DNA of 64,000 bases from Daphnia pulex (GCF_021134715.1 NC_060017.1:6572001-6636000); one strand, 5' to 3'. Positions 28,101 to 43,563 are shown, counted from the stretch's first letter. Numbers and translations: made by a program. Notes: generated by a model from the letters alone, not told the origin.

Positions 28101-30760
28101 CGAAAATTTACACTCGTAATCACCTAATAGATCCAGTAACCTTTTTAAAAAAACAATCTAATTTGACCTGTGTCAGTTTTAAATGCTGGACCTCCAAGCA
28201 GCCCCCCAAAAAAGAAAAGGGCTAGAAAGACGAATAGGATCTCGCCAAAGAGATAAATGAGCTGCAAAATCATTTGTAAATGATGCGTGCGCTCCTGTCA
28301 AGACGTGGAGGAATTTCCGGTTGGTCCTCCACCCTACACAAAATCTTGTATATAGGCCTATATAGACTCATCATGCAGGAGCAGATAGAGAGAGGAGTAA
28401 GTCATCGAGGGTCGCCCACACGGCGAGGGAGAGAGAAAAAGTGAGAAATGGAGACGAGTTGAAGAAGAGACGAGGAGGCCATCAAAGAGACGAGGGAGGA
28501 CAAAAGTTGACGAGTGTCGTCGCGAGAGGTGCCACGGAAGCGCAAACGCCCAGTCTTTTCCCCCCAACTTTTTTCTATCTGCTTGTGTATGTGTGTGAAA
28601 GAGTATAAGAAGGTTTCCTAGTACACTCTACGTGTGTGCTGTTTGTACTTGGAAATGGCAGAGTAATCCGACACCACCCACGGCAGAAGGAGACGGACCC
28701 ACACGTATACGCCGAACGGGCGTTCGCCTCCTACCGGCGCTACATATTTCCCCGTCACTCTCGAACGACGACACCTTCTTTTCCATTTCATCTTGCAGCT
28801 TCTTTTTCATTGACAGGGCATCCCGCGAGTGGCTTATTATAGTTCATTCATGTTTCTTCTTAAAATACAAATTCTATTACACGGCGCATCCGTTTCGACC
28901 TGGATGTTGATGACTGTTTTGGCCCCCAGACGTTTCCAATATTACGCAATTTATAGACCAGGAGGTGCCTGTGCGACGGCAGGTCCCTCTTGGTCATACA
29001 AAATTTAAAGTTAAAATGATTGTCTACCCACAGACAAAAAGTTATGAGGAACAAACTTGAGCTTGATCTACAGCTAGACAAATGAGATATTTATCTAATT
29101 TTCAATTTCACACTTCTTTCATCCATTGGTTGAATGGAATGAATAACCCTTACTGAGTAAACAAAAATGGCAAGAGAAAACAGAATCAGTCAACGGAATA
29201 GTGAAACAATCGTACTCCGTACTCGACTGTCACGATTCATAATCAACGCCCCAAATAGTCCAAAAGGAAGTCGGAGATAAATTGTGTCCTACCTTTAAGC
29301 CTGGGAGATACGGCCAGGCATCCAATCACAACGGACAACTGCTCCATCACCAGAATAGTTGAATCCAGGCGTGAAAGGAAAAAGGGTGTCCTCGTGAATA
29401 CACCCACACACACATGGGCGTACACGAGGACAGAGGGATTTAAAGAAAGGGGAACTTCTCCAATTTAACTGGATGCTGTTTATCTAAATAAAAAATAAAA
29501 AATTGATTACGAAAAAATTTTACAGAAACAACAAAAAAAGTTGAAAATGTGACAGTGAGTAAACTCTCATTGTTATTAAAAAGGAGAAGGTTTCCACCTA
29601 ATGGCATTCATGCAAGTCAGCAATCATTAACTATCTAGAAGTTTGCAGGAATAAAAGTAACACAAATCATTATATCTTAGCGATGATACTGAGATTGTAG
29701 GTGGTGACAGGCCAATAAAGCAAAACTGTCCAGCACAATCAAAACTTGCAAAACATGTTGTTACAATGGCTGGCTCAGCTCAAATCTGCAAAAAGGTTAC
29801 AGTGCAAACCAACTGACATGCATCGACAGGGGCTTCTTACATGATAACTGCTAGTCAGTCCTGAACTAACATTTCACAAAGATGAAATTGGACAGCTTTT
29901 ACTCTTCCATTTAAGCTCCTGTAATAATTCCATTTGTATTCTTAGTTTTATTTACTGGCCAAACAGCATGAAGTTGAGAGCATGGAGACTTGAAGAGCCC
30001 CGACACCGAGAATTCACACGAGGCACAATCGAGTTCACACCGAGACAACCGTGAAAGAGTTCACACGACGACCACATTTTTGTAATTCATTTGCTGCCCT
30101 ATTTTTCGTGCAGCCACGTGTACGTTTCCCAAAGTGATCGTTTGTGTTCTTTATTGGAATCTTGCACTTCGTTTCGAAACTTGAAAATCAATAAAGCAGA
30201 CGACACTTTTCTTCTATTGTTAGCCAAAATAAATCGATTACGCAGTTACGCTAGATGTTTGTGCAAGTGCAACACTAGATATCTCGACAATCGGCATCCT
30301 CAACTGACAATTAAGAACTAAGTCAACTAACCTACTTTCCTTATCGAGTTATCGCCAACGCCAACATTGAAATCTGTAAAGTCAGACGCCAACACGCCAT
30401 CATTTGTTATTTACCTGACAAAAAGGCGGGAAAGAAATAGATTTAAATAATTAGGGTTGGACTTAAAAGAAAAATGAACCACAAAATTTTTTTTGGAAAA
30501 CCAACAGATGATGAAAAATAGGAATTACGAAATCTGAGGAGGAGAGGAAACGTCTCAAGTTAGAATTTTAGAAAGAGGGGGTTGCTCCATTTTTTTTTTT
30601 CCTAGTCATTTATAGTCTGTTGTAATGGCATCCCTGTCCAGATAAGACATTTATCCCCGTCTTGTAGGTTACGAAACCAAAATCAAATAAATTAAATTCC
30701 CGAATCAATATCGATAAATCAGTCGGGAAAATAATCAACATTTTCCAAATCTTTTGGCCA
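22143..30760. other. Gene-free interval between FoxF and FoxC, first part
   Basis: I find no protein family signature, tRNA or rRNA. Contents: AT-rich DNA with interspersed GC-richer patches, a (GGAT)n run at 26212-26231, and full copies of the palindrome TATAGGCCTATA at 22805-22816 and 28351-28362. Given the flanking developmental genes, enhancers are likely here, but none can be delimited from one sequence. Confidence 0.4.
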
Positions 30761-30976
30761 TATAAATGGTGCGATGCATCGACAACTGGCGGAAACTCGT
30801 CCGTTAACTTTGTGAAAGTAAAAATGGGTCACTTCTCGCTTCTCGGCAATTTTGATCCATGTAGGATGCGTGCTGATTTTGCCAAGTTTGTCGATTATGT
30901 TCCGATGACCGACCCGAGAATTGTTTGCCTATACTGTAGAAGTTATAGGAAAACCATTGAACAACTCAGCCAATAG
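30761..30976 (+). other. Possible small gene: TATA box plus 50-codon frame
   Basis: TATAAAT at 30761-30767 sits about 57 bases before an ATG at 30824 (context AAAAATGGG), which opens a 50-codon frame to TAG at 30974-30976. The predicted peptide begins MGHFSLLGNFDPCRMRADF and contains five Cys-free stretches and a CLYC pair near its end. No family is recognised and chance is a real possibility. Confidence 0.15.
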
Positions 30977-33900
30977 CTTTGGCATGTCGCGAATTTCTTT
31001 GAAAAGCGAAGAACCACTTTTCGATCTGATTCCTCCGATGTTTCTTGTTTCCCCACATCAATATTTCTCTTATTATGAAACATTTACGAGAAAAATAAAA
31101 GTTACGCAATGAAACTGCCAATCTTGTTTTTTTCTTTTTTTTTTGGTTCCTTCTGTTGACTCGACATGAACCAGGCCGCATCAATGTAGTTTATAGTAGA
31201 CTCGAGTTTTCAAGGTCACGCGTGTCATGTTGCCCTTCGTTCCCCCCGTGTAAATATCGGATGATGACTTCTTCTCATACTGGGAGGGAGAATCCTTACA
31301 AGTCAAACAACGCAAGCATTTATTCTATATATTACAAATGAGCATTTATCTGTACCACAATTGCCATTGAGTTACAATATTACACATAAGTTTTAGGCCG
31401 TTCTGGACTATTCTTGCCTGTTGAGATGGTAGATGAAACACTTTTCGGTTCTGATGTGTACACTGATTTATATTATGGATGCAGCATCCATGTATTTAAC
31501 ATATTCCAGGCGCCCGTTCATGCTTTCCTAATATGGAAATGAAGATAAAACGATGCTCGTATTAATGTAATAGGAGCACATGGAGTAAAAGTTTTATGGC
31601 ATCACTCCAAGGGAAACATGTTTGGGCGACTGACTAACGTATATCAGAATTTTAAGTGTTTAAGAAGGTTAGAATATCCCGTATTAGGATGACTAAAGTG
31701 CGATCCTCATAACAAGTTAATTCCCTCGCCTGAATAATAAAATAAAGAATAATAAAACTTATATCAATGCAGCGTCTTGTAATTGATATTGTTCACTTTC
31801 AAAAATAAAATTATCGAAGTGTATCCTGTTATCAGCTAGTGAAATGACTGATTACTATAAATAATAATTAGCCTCTTTTTACACGTATTGCTGCGATGGG
31901 TTTCTGCTATCGTGAGTGAATGATAGGTGGTAAGTGAATGCCAATGGTAATGCCTAGCAAAGGCTCTGTACGTACGAAATATCGTGATAAAAAATTCCCA
32001 CGCTAAAACACGACACTGACGCACAATAACAAATAAAAAATAATTTTAAAAAATTGACAAAAAATATAGCTCACGCTGGCAAGATTTGGTTCGCACTTCG
32101 CAGGTTGAATTTTTTTTCCTTATACCCATTTTGAATTCATTCTGTCAGTGCTTTTATATTCTTTGCCATTCTCTGTAGACTTATGACGTCTTGTTTGACA
32201 ATTTGTCCAGATTCCTCTGTTGGTTTAGTTGAGTTACCGAGTTTTTCTCTCCCCGACAACAATATCCTTGGAGATTCTTCTATATACATATCGGCACAAA
32301 TATTTTTGCTAATTATGACGGCACATGTAACATTTTTTAGATAATATTACTTGCAATACGGTAATATCATTCAATGACAAACACACCAATTTTACTTGAT
32401 TTCATTTTTATTTAATAAAGAGTTAAGGGTCACGTCGACTATCCTTTACTTATCCGGCAATTATTAGATTATGTGAAGGCTGGTTCGTTATAAACTTCCT
32501 TTCAACAATATGGGCCTATACATTTGTGACTGAATTCTTATTGACACCCACATCTGTGCTCACCACTGGGGTGTTGGGGACTTTGGAATAAGAAAAGTGT
32601 CACTACCAATAACACTTGATAGCTATAGGCCTCACCAAATACCTTCTTCATCTTTTCACACACCCCATTCATTCAAAGACAGGCTGGTAGACCTGCTCTA
32701 TAGTATTCCCCAAGTTCCTCTATACGTACTACAGCCCTCACACCTTTTTTTCTCAGCCAGTCCTCGTCATCCTAGCATTGCCTATAATAAGAATAAGCTA
32801 TACAAGCTCGTCGTCTCTATCCAGCGAACCTAGAAGAGAATGGAGGACATCAGCATGTACATACACCTTTTGATCTCCGTCCCAAAATCTGGCCATAGCC
32901 CCGATGGCAATCCGCCTCGTTCACGGTCTCTTACGGACACTGGGGCACACACACACACAATCGGCACGGCACAATGAGTCGACAGTCGGATGAGCTGTCC
33001 AGGAATGTGCGGCTGTGTGTGGATTGGGAATGGCATTGGCAGCATTCCGGGGGCCCCCATTTCTTTCTTCGCTTCTATTAGGACATGTCATAACTCTCAT
33101 AACCTTTTCTCTTCTCTTCTTCTTTTTCTTGAATGGGAAGAAGAAGAAGAATAACAACAAAAAATCAAATAGGAATGCAATGACAAAAAAAAAATTACAG
33201 AATAAAAAATAAAGGGGAGAATAAGGAAATTTTATTGAAGGAAAATATAAGAAGTTCTTCCCCTCTGTTTCCGGCCCCTGAATGGTGACACTGTATAGCG
33301 CATTATTACTATAGTCGCTTTTATAATATCGACGATCCAAGATTTTGGGAAGATCTGAAAGGGACAAGGAAATATAATAATAACAAGCAGCACATAATAT
33401 GGGCTATTTGCATGGCTGGGCTGGGGGTTAGTGTCATATGGGCTTCTATAGGCCGGATGAGCATGCTCAAGTGTTATTGACTCAGGCTTTTACCTGTGAA
33501 GAGTTCGGATATGTCGAGAGGACGTTCAAAAATGTCAACTATTCCCGTTCCTCGGCAAGATAAATACGTCACATTCCACTACACTGTACGGATTAGATGC
33601 TATAATAATATTACCAACAGTTTATCTCATTTAAATGATCTTATCCGATGTGATGATGTGATATGCGCAGCCAACCCAGTCATATCCGAGTTAAATAATA
33701 ATTTATCCGCTCGATTAAAGTTGATCTGTTACATCTTTTCCGTGTGTATCATCATCATACATAATGGCGAGAATTCCATTAGAGCTGGGCACGTGCCGGC
33801 CATTTTCGTATACAGAAGAAAAGGATGTATAAACTGACGCTGATGTGCACAATAGGTTGCTAATTCACAGGTGCTGGCCGTGGGGGGAAACCTGCGGAGG

Positions 33901-36501
33901 TTGATGACGACGCACATCATTCTTCAATCCCTTTGCGTGCTCGTTTTCCATATGATGACGGAGACGCTTGCACGCTGCTGTCCTTATGGGCATTGTGACC
34001 CTATATAGTCATGCATGATATTGCTGGATGTATATAGCCGACACACTCGAGTTCCGTATATCCATCTACTATACTGCAGTAAATGTTATAACGAGCTGGG
34101 TGGCTGCTGCTGGTTTCTGATTGTGTCACGACATGGTTATAATACACCCGACACAAAATCTTCTTCTTCTTCTTCTTCCCTTTTTCGCCTTTCATTTGTT
34201 CTCCTTGCCATCGGGCCCATTCATTTCGGACCCGAAAGGCAATAGGGCGACCTTTTGATTCTCTCCCGAGGACACACGTCCATATCTACATTATATCGCA
34301 TAATGCACGACATGTCGATACATTTCTTTGAATCGTCTGCTGTGCTGTGTACTCGTTTTATTACCATCAGGAATGTGCTGCGTGTATAAATCTCCTCTCT
34401 TGAACTGTACGACGACGAGGAGAAATGTTGCTCGGCTGCCCAATGCGCACGCGTGTGTCACCGGCCCTCGGAGAATGCGCACACGCAACATTTTTTGCTG
34501 CTGGTCATCATCATCATCCCGGTGTCAAGGATTAACTCGAGTTTCCTGATAATAGAATGCAATTAAATGATTGCTTCACGCGGACCTGTCAGACAAGCCC
34601 ATTCACATTCACACAAAAGTGAAAATGTGGAGTCAAATTGGAATATAATCTCTAAGGCACGATATTCATCCCAAACAAAACTATTCACTTTTGCTTTCAT
34701 TTTTTGGGTATTATTTTTCTTGTCGAATTTGTCGTCCAGAAAAATGACAGATCTGCACACAATCCTTTTGATGGTTGGATTGTATTTCGTTTTTGAAACC
34801 CTGTCAAATTTGACCCCTCGTTTGCGATGCTAATACAACAATTGAAGCGATTTACAAACATGCGATTTTTTGGGGATATCTCATCCGTTCGTATCAATAA
34901 CACGCCCATCTAACCTTCTTCCCTGTTGCTTTTGCCTTTTTGCTCAGATATTTAGCCTATCGAGTGCGTCAAATGTACACTCCACGGGGGTACACACAGT
35001 GCATGTATAGATGTCACATTTTTGCGGACTACATACAGCTCAAATTTCTGTCAGCCAGTGTCAGAGCGATGAGTCTCTTCTAATCTTCTCACCCTTTTTT
35101 ATTCTTGGACAGCCCCTTAAATACAATTTGTATCTTGTTACTCCCATATCTCCGCATATTACCTTCTGTGTCTATACCAGTCTTTATTAATTTGAGCTCT
35201 TATATAATTCTTTTCGTGATTCAAGCGGACGTCACGAATATCTGTACTCTTTTAATCGACCTATTAATTAATGATAAAATGACAATTGACATACTCAAAA
35301 ATGACCAAGAATAAAAATTTTCCCAGAATTGCGCGAAACGAATTTCGGAATTCCTTCGCCGTTTCTTTAATAAGAAATTTGTCACGGGACAAGTAGGGCT
35401 GGACACACTTATGGCCACACCACATTCACGTCTCTCAATAAGGAATTCCAAATAAAAGACGAATAAAGCCTTTCTAAAAAAAATAACTATTATTATTACA
35501 AGTCTAAAGCAACGTCTTGGCTCGATATACGTATGGGGTTTTTACAATAAAAGAATGGCAATTGGATTAAAAAGAACTAGCTCTCTCTATCTGGATTAAA
35601 CAGTCTGTCCATCAAAAACCACCCCCTACCCCGCGCACACTTTAACCTTCCAAAAATAACAATTGCCCCCCGTTTATTGTTGTTCGTCGATCTCTTTTGC
35701 TCCTGGCTTAATCGGTTCCCTCCATTCTTATTCTCAACCGAGACCCTCCTTCATATGCTCTCTTTGATCACTTCTATAATACATTCCCCCCTCCTTTTTC
35801 CCCCACAATGATACATATAAAGACCCTGAACGAAAGGGTCCATCCTATTGCTCTTTTTTAACTATAAAATCCAGAAGATTCTAAAAATGTGATTGGAAGA
35901 TCAACAGCCGAAGAAAAAAGGCGCATGAATGTGACAGGAGGATAATAAAAAAAATAAAAAGAGTGTGGCGAAAAAGGGGGGAAGAATAAACTAATACAAG
36001 AGTATGTCGAATCCATTATCAAGTTTGATGCTTGTTTGTGAACACTGTAAAAATCACAGAATGACGACTACATTTCAACGTCCTTTGACAGCTGATATAT
36101 TTCTTTCAGAGATAAAGTTCAAACCCGTTTTTCTGCTGGTTTTCCCTTTTTATTATTATTTGCGGCTATTGTGTATCGACTCGCTCACAAAGTGGACGCA
36201 CAATCGAACCACTTATATACAAGCGAAAGAATTTCAAGGGGAATATTTTGACGGGCGCGCAAATAGTCCGCATTTTTCAAATTCAAACCCCCAAAATTTT
36301 TATTTTATTTTTCTAGCGAATTCGGCTGAAATCAGCCAGCAAATAAATTCAGCGAATCTTTTTTAATTAAAAAAGGAAACGATGAAAAGTTCCATCTAAT
36401 AAAAGTCAAAACGAGCTTTTATATAGGAAATTGAAAGCCAGCAGGCCATCACTAATGGGCTCCCAGCCGAGCCGAACGTCTTTCCAACTATTACTCCACA
36501 A

Positions 36502-36523
36502 GATGATGATGATGATGATGATG
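36502..36523 (+). repeat. (GAT)n microsatellite
   Basis: Seven uninterrupted GAT units read directly from the sequence. Confidence 0.9.
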
Positions 36524-36882
36524 AAACATCTGCTAAAATCATCGATGCCAAACTTTTTTGAGAGAAGAAAAAGAAAAAAAAGTGTGAGGGTTGCAGTCCC
36601 GAATTGGTTGGCGCTGTCTCACTCGTCTAGTTGCTGCTGGCGATCACAGCACTGCTGGGCGGCGGCCATACATCAGCTGCCAGCCCGGATAGAATCCAGT
36701 CGATGGGCAATGAGGAAGTCGCAGACGAGATTTCTGGGAAATGGGAGACAGACCCGAACGATGTTGGTGGCGGTGGCGTTGACATCTCGTACGCTATACG
36801 GAACGCGGAACGAGCGCACATCAGCCCGAGCTAGGAAAAGGAAGAAGAAATCAAGAAACGAACCCTGACATTAGCCGGCAGC

Positions 36883-36903
36883 CAGCAGCAGCAGCAGCAG
36901 CAG
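36883..36903 (+). repeat. (CAG)7 microsatellite
   Basis: Seven uninterrupted CAG units in non-coding DNA. Confidence 0.9.
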
Positions 36904-39900
36904 TCAAAAGACATAAGATGAAATAGGAAAAAAGAAAAAAAGGGAATGATGGGATATGCGGTTAGGAGAGAGGGGACGAAGAATGAACTGTGGGGGGGAA
37001 AAGGAAGGAAGGAAAAAGTTGGAAATGTCCAAGCTAGGAAGAAAACTCTGAGTGACTGACTCAGCTGGCACGAGCACTTCATCATTCCATTGCACCAGAG
37101 TGCCACAGCACATCACAGTGAACGGTAGTATAGTCTCTGTGGGGACTTCTTCTTTTTTCAAATCTCTCAAGTCTTTTATATATTCCGACCGGCAGCAGCA
37201 GCATCGCTCACAAAGATGTATGGATAGCCCATCCACTTTTTTTTCTTCTTCTTTTTGCCATTCCTGACCATCAGCAAAATGTTCTATAAGGGAAAAACAG
37301 CAACGAGGCATTTCCGGCTGCTGCCAAACATCAGGGACCCCAGCAAAAAGCTTCAGACATATCGGCGACCCTCTACTTCAGAACATCCGCTGGTCTTCCG
37401 ACAATATTCCCCATCGACTGTATAGCCAATAATATTACTTCTAGGACATATCTTCTTATCTATAGCCCATACATAAAAATTGTATTCTCGCCATTTCCGC
37501 AACGTCATTTCGAGTACAGCGCAACGAATGATACAATTCCATTGACCCCAATCTAGAAATATTTTAAATTGATGAACCTCAAAAAGATGGACGAGATTTT
37601 CTTACTGGATGACGACTGATGGATAATATTAACAAGTCATTCACTCCTGTTTTTTTTTCGGCCGTCATCTTTCTTCGAGAAATAAAAATGCGCTACGATT
37701 GACGGAATCTGTCGGTGTATTCAAAAGAAATGCGTGTGTCTATAACTATCAATAGAGAGAGAAAACGGGAAATCGAATTGAGAGAATTCCCGGGGCCTCT
37801 GTCGTCGCTCACCTCGTCTTTATTTATGTTATCCCGAAGAAGAAAAAAGAATTTAAACCAGGACTTAGTGTTAGGCCTCAAGTTTTAACTCGGGAAAAAG
37901 AAAAAGTGAGTCAATCTCTTAAATGTATAATATAGGCCTAGCTCGGGGCTTGAGTAATATATATAAGCAAACCAGTCGATGCTTCAACTTTTTTTTTCTG
38001 GAATAGCATTTCCCTTCCTGTCTTTTGAACGAACACTCGACGTATATAGACGGACGGACGGTCGGCCCTGCTCTCCTATATAATGGACGACAGCCGAAGA
38101 CGACATTGAAACGACGGTATGCGTTTGATGGTTCTGCCGGCTGTGCCCACACTGCTCTGCTTTTCTCTTCTCTTCTTTTTTCTTCTTCTTCTTCTCGCCA
38201 TGGCAGAAAAACGTATAGACTCTCTCCTGTAGTAGCTAAAACATATAGTATGGTGCTGCTGTGTGCTCTCTGACTTTGCTCGCCGTGTGTGGTCTTCCGT
38301 TAATTTTGTCTTTTTTTTTTAAGTTTTTCATCTCTTTCCCTATTTTAAAAGATTTAATTTGAGCGCTCTAAACTTGTATGTTGCGTGAAATAATCTCTCA
38401 TTCAATCAATTTAATGCTGTAACCTTTTTGAATGAACCGTAATATTAGCGTTTTTAATAAATGGATTCAGATAAAAGTGTGAAAGAAAAATTCGATTCAT
38501 TCAAGTCGTCCTCGTTTTTTCAATTCCATCGGCTGTTTTGACCGCCCTGCGCCGGTCGCATGACAATGCACATGCTGATGGGTGTGAGGTTCTATATAGC
38601 GCGTGAAATGCTCGAGGCTTTCACGAAACACATCAACACTTATGGGGGATGATACTGGACAAACTACATAATGCCCAGCCGCTTTTTTTAAAAAACACAA
38701 AGGATCACAAGATCCGATTGCGGCAGCAGGTGTGGGGTCTCCCGAATATATGTAGAAGGTCTATCAAATGATATAACCGTCACAACAAAAGGTAAAACAC
38801 AAAAGAACCGGTATGGTACTACACTACAAGTTGCCATACATGAAATACTCTGACATTTTCCCCTTAATTTTTCTCTTATGTTAACCGCACTATAGTCGCA
38901 TAGCTCTATGTGTGGTCGAAACCGTCTTGTAATTTTCAACCCCGGAATTAAATATTTAACGCGGACACGTTAAGATCATCAGCGCAGTCGGGAGAAATAA
39001 AATGCTGCGCATTACTTCGCTCTTTTGTCTCCTTTTCACGCCGTTGTAGGTGATGTGAATGCGTGATGACTTTCCCATACGGAGTGTCTCATTGTTATAT
39101 ACGCAATAGCCTAGCTGTGAGAACGCGCATAAAGAAAATGCAAATAATGCATTCGCAATTTCAATATATATGTCCTTCAATACATCTCCATCATTCATCG
39201 CTTGATTGTCTTTATAATCGTCCGTTAACAGTTTGAAATTTCAGCTCTTCAAATTGATGTGATGCCATTTTATATAGACTCGATGACAACACTGGAATCG
39301 CTTTTGATTCTCCGAATCGTCAAAGAGGTGTTAAATAGCTAGTTGTATGTTATTCTCTCTTCTTCTTCCGTCATCGTCGAAGCACTTCAAACAACAAATA
39401 AAGGTATACATATAGAACTTGGTTCTTTTCAAAGAAGAAGAGTTATGTTGGACTAGAGCCGAAAAGTCGTGTCGCGCAGACTTTGGATTCCCACTGGTGG
39501 CTGTTGGGTTTCCAAGCCAAACAACAATAACAGCAACAACAACAGCACGTACACACACACACATGTGTGTGTGTGATGCTGGGCGCGCCAGTTATTCCGT
39601 GTATACCACCGACTGAGGCTTGCTAGCTGTCGTCAAACAAGTTCTACAATAATAATAAGACTCAAAAGTCGCCTGTGGAGTTTTGCGGGCACGCGCGCTC
39701 GTCTAGTTGACTGTGCTGCTGCAGTAGGACGGGGCCCTTGTGTTATTATTATTGGTGTATATGTTGTAACATGGCGGAGAGAGAGAGAGAGCTTGACAAC
39801 ACACAAGCGGTACAACTCAAATATAACGACCTCCTCACTCGGCCAAATCAGCACGTTTCAAAACATCAGAGAATGGAAAACGGAATACAGACAATCGGCG

Positions 39901-42900
39901 CAATAATATCAAGACACTTTCTGCCTTATCTGGCACTCGACATTGTGTTTTGCACTCTGTGACATGTCGGGCGGTGCATAATAATAAACAATAAGTCAAC
40001 TTGTGTAACACAAGAGATGTAACTCGGATATGTCGTCAAAGGCGACGATGAATGAAACGGACGAAAATAAAAGATGAGCTGTACGGTAGTCGTCGTTGTC
40101 CTGTGACGCATCGAGAAAAAGACATTACCGTAGAATAGTAAATATCTATACTAGCTGGCGTGTTCAAAAAGAAGAATGCACTTTGGTTGAGCTGCTTCCA
40201 CCCGCGACATAGTGTTATTACGTAATGGGAAACTGGGAACGAGGCCCGCGACTCTACTGCTCCGCTGGAATTCGACGTTGATGAACTGGATAACATATAA
40301 AAGAAACCTCAACTGAAACTTGAAGAAAATGTGAGAGAGTGATTAGTGAAATGCAGTCAGCCAGCCATGAACGATTGCCAAAGAAAACACAAAAGTCGTC
40401 AGACCCAGCAAACATCCAGCCTATCGCAAGGTTTTCTCTGTTACATTTGTTTCCTTTAAGCTTTGGGTCTTTTGTAGTTAATTTTATAAGAAAATACAGG
40501 CCTACATATAATAAGCAACTGAATTTGCATATTCCGAAAATAACGTTTTTACGGATATGCGCCGTTATCTAGGTCGGATGGATATGGGTCACGTTATAGG
40601 CTAGCCAGCCTATATGAACTGTGTACATATTACGGAATAATTTATCGTAGAGTCGAGTCTCTCGAAAGGACGACGGGTATAAGGAACAGGAGCGATCCGC
40701 CGAGCTGCTGTGGACCGCTGACGGATTGTGTCAACGCCCAACTCGACGTCTGCTCCTTCCATCCTATTGGGTGCATTCCTCGCCCACGTTACTCTCTCAC
40801 TCACTCTGATCTATAAAAGTAAGAAAAAGAAGAAAAAGCTTCTTCCTCCTTATATTTCTTTCTCTTTCATCGCGGTACATCTAAAGTTTAAAACACATAC
40901 TCGGCTTTTGCTGGGCCCCGTTGACGTAATTCCAACGGGACAAAAAGGATTTTTTCAAGGTTAGGTTATGACGAACAAGGTTTGCCGGACTAACCCACCT
41001 CTCTATTCCAGTCCAGGAGTTTCTTATTATTATTATAAATCACCTGGGTTTTTTAATTCTCATTTTTTAAGTTGCCATATTAAATCTCCATCAGCCTATT
41101 TATGAATGAAAAGATCCGGCTGTTAATTTATACCGGGACTTGTGTAGAGTTATAATATTATCTAATAAGGAAACATGGCAGAGATTTACCAGCCGTTCGC
41201 CTATACCAGGAAAAAGTTTGGAAGAAATGAATGGCGTTTTGTTTTTAAAAACAAAAAGGGCAAAGTGTGTGCACAAGATCGTCAACAAATGACGCGCCAC
41301 ATTCGAACGGTCGGGTCCATCTATATATACAGGCGCCACTTCTCTGCTGGATATTTGATGGATGACGATCCGCACGGAGAGTAGATGGCAGCAACAGATG
41401 TGAACTGCGTCTCGTCATTGTGACGTGCCTGTTGGCCGCTGACGTCCATTTTGATTCACTGTGACGTGACGACACGACCCCCGTCTAAATAGCTCACGCC
41501 GAAAAAAAAAAGTTAACGATGCGCATCTGCATTTACACTCTTGCGTGGATAATGAAAACAAATGGCGTTGTCAATTTATTTTGAATTGCGTAACGGTCGC
41601 CTCCTCCTCTTATTATACACAGCAGCCATAACTTTTTTTTCCCCCAGGCGATTGACGTCACAACAAAAGAGGAGCCGATATTTACATTTCCCGAGCTGAT
41701 GTTACGCAATATTAGCTATGCTGCGCAGGTGTGTGACTGCAGGTTACAGTTGGCGCGTTATTGTTATTGCAGCATCCACTCGTACTAGCAATAATTGACT
41801 CTCTCTTCTCTTATTTTTCCTTGTTTAGAATCAAAACAAAGAATCGAAAGTGCCGAGTGAGAAAGAGCTCGACCGACGGGGTGGGGAAAAGGACACTGAA
41901 TAACAAGAAGAGGGCAAAGTGTTAAATGATCTATACTATATCCGCTCTTAAACCAATTCACCTAATACATTTTGATTTCAAATTATTATTAATTCCATAA
42001 TGGATGGCGCCACATATAGTGCCGAATTGCGTAATTATATACATCTAAATGTGAAATGGCCATGACATTATACCTATATGGACACGTATACAATCGGCTG
42101 TGGTAGCTATAGCTATATCTGCCCCTGTGCCATGCCCAGCAGAGTGTCGACTCTGATGGTGTTGCTGTTGTTGTGTGTGGGACATTGATGGATTGTTTAA
42201 TAATAGGCTGCTACAAATAGAGCAGCTAGTTCGAAGGAGTGAGCTGTATACGCGATACACTGGCGCGTATACGAGAGGAGGCGGAGTGTGTGTGTGTACA
42301 TTTGGGACGGGCAGGAGAAAACAAAAGGGAAAAAGAGACGAAACATCTCAAAAAGAAAAAAAAAAGTTGAGACGAGAGTTCATCATCTTATGGAGGGAGT
42401 GCAACTAGCAGCAGCACAGGTCTGTATGCCGGAGAAGGGGAAGACATTAGCATTGATGCCACTCATTAAAACTATTTATAGACGAAAAGCTTTTTTTTTT
42501 TGTTTGTTTCTTTTTTTCGATGACACGCAATGGCAGCACGCTCGTTTGTCATGCTGCAAAGGCTCACGACCTGACGTGGACGAGAGACATCAAGAAAGTG
42601 AAGTGACTTGTCTCGGGACAAAAAAGAAACAAAAAATAACTCCCAAAAAACGCCAAATGACTAGGAAATGAGCGTGTGGTGGTGGTGTTTCTTATGAGCA
42701 AGTCGGCTCATTTGCCTATACGGCCAAAGAGAGAGAATATTGGGGGGAAAAAAAGGAAAAAAAGAATCCTCCTCCCATCATTCCTGATTAGTTGAACTGC
42801 AAAGTCATCAAGTCCCGCGAGCGCGTAATCTCTTCACGCGGCTTTTTCTTCCTCTCCGTGGATGAGTTTGTCTTTTGTTTTAGATGTTTGTATTGTGCCG

Positions 42901-43541
42901 CTGTTATTATTACGTCAGGCTTGGAATTTTTTTTAGCTAAGAATGACATTTCTTTCGTCTGGTTAGGTTAACTCGATATTCCGTTTGCTTCAATTTATAG
43001 GCCTGTGTGCTTAAAGGCTTATACAGCCATCGCTCAATATATAACCGAGTGTTAAACCTTATCCGGCACAGCCCCACATAAAACTGATATCCGTTTTTTC
43101 TTGTCGCACCCTCGTCGTTTTTTCCCCTTTAGCTGAAATTCCCAGCAGATGATTTAGAAAAGGGTACATAGACACATCCCTTTCACTCCGCATTTCCGCT
43201 GGCCTCTCCTCTGAGATTTCTCTGTCATGAAATTGACGTTGTCGGGCCTCTAATAAATGCCAATGTCACAATCTTGCGGCGATTATACAATTTCAAAATA
43301 TTTGCCATGCCATTTGATTATCTACTACGGATCAATTTGTTTCATTCCGCTCTTTTATAGATATACTTATATCAATGCAAAGTTCCAAAGTAATGGCAAA
43401 TATTTGCCGTCCGCCAGGAAGAATGGAAGGCTGGCGACGACGTCGTTGTGAAAATATGAACCAAGCAAAAGAAAAAATAATAAAGTTAAAATATAAAGAA
43501 GAGACTTTTTTCTTTTTTAGAGTATTAGGGCTCGTTTTTTC

Positions 43542-43563
43542 ATCTTCTTCTTCTTCTTCTTCT
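43542..43563 (+). repeat. (TTC)n microsatellite
   Basis: About seven TTC units; a GAAGAAGA tract about 40 bases downstream (43599-43606) is complementary to it. Confidence 0.85.
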
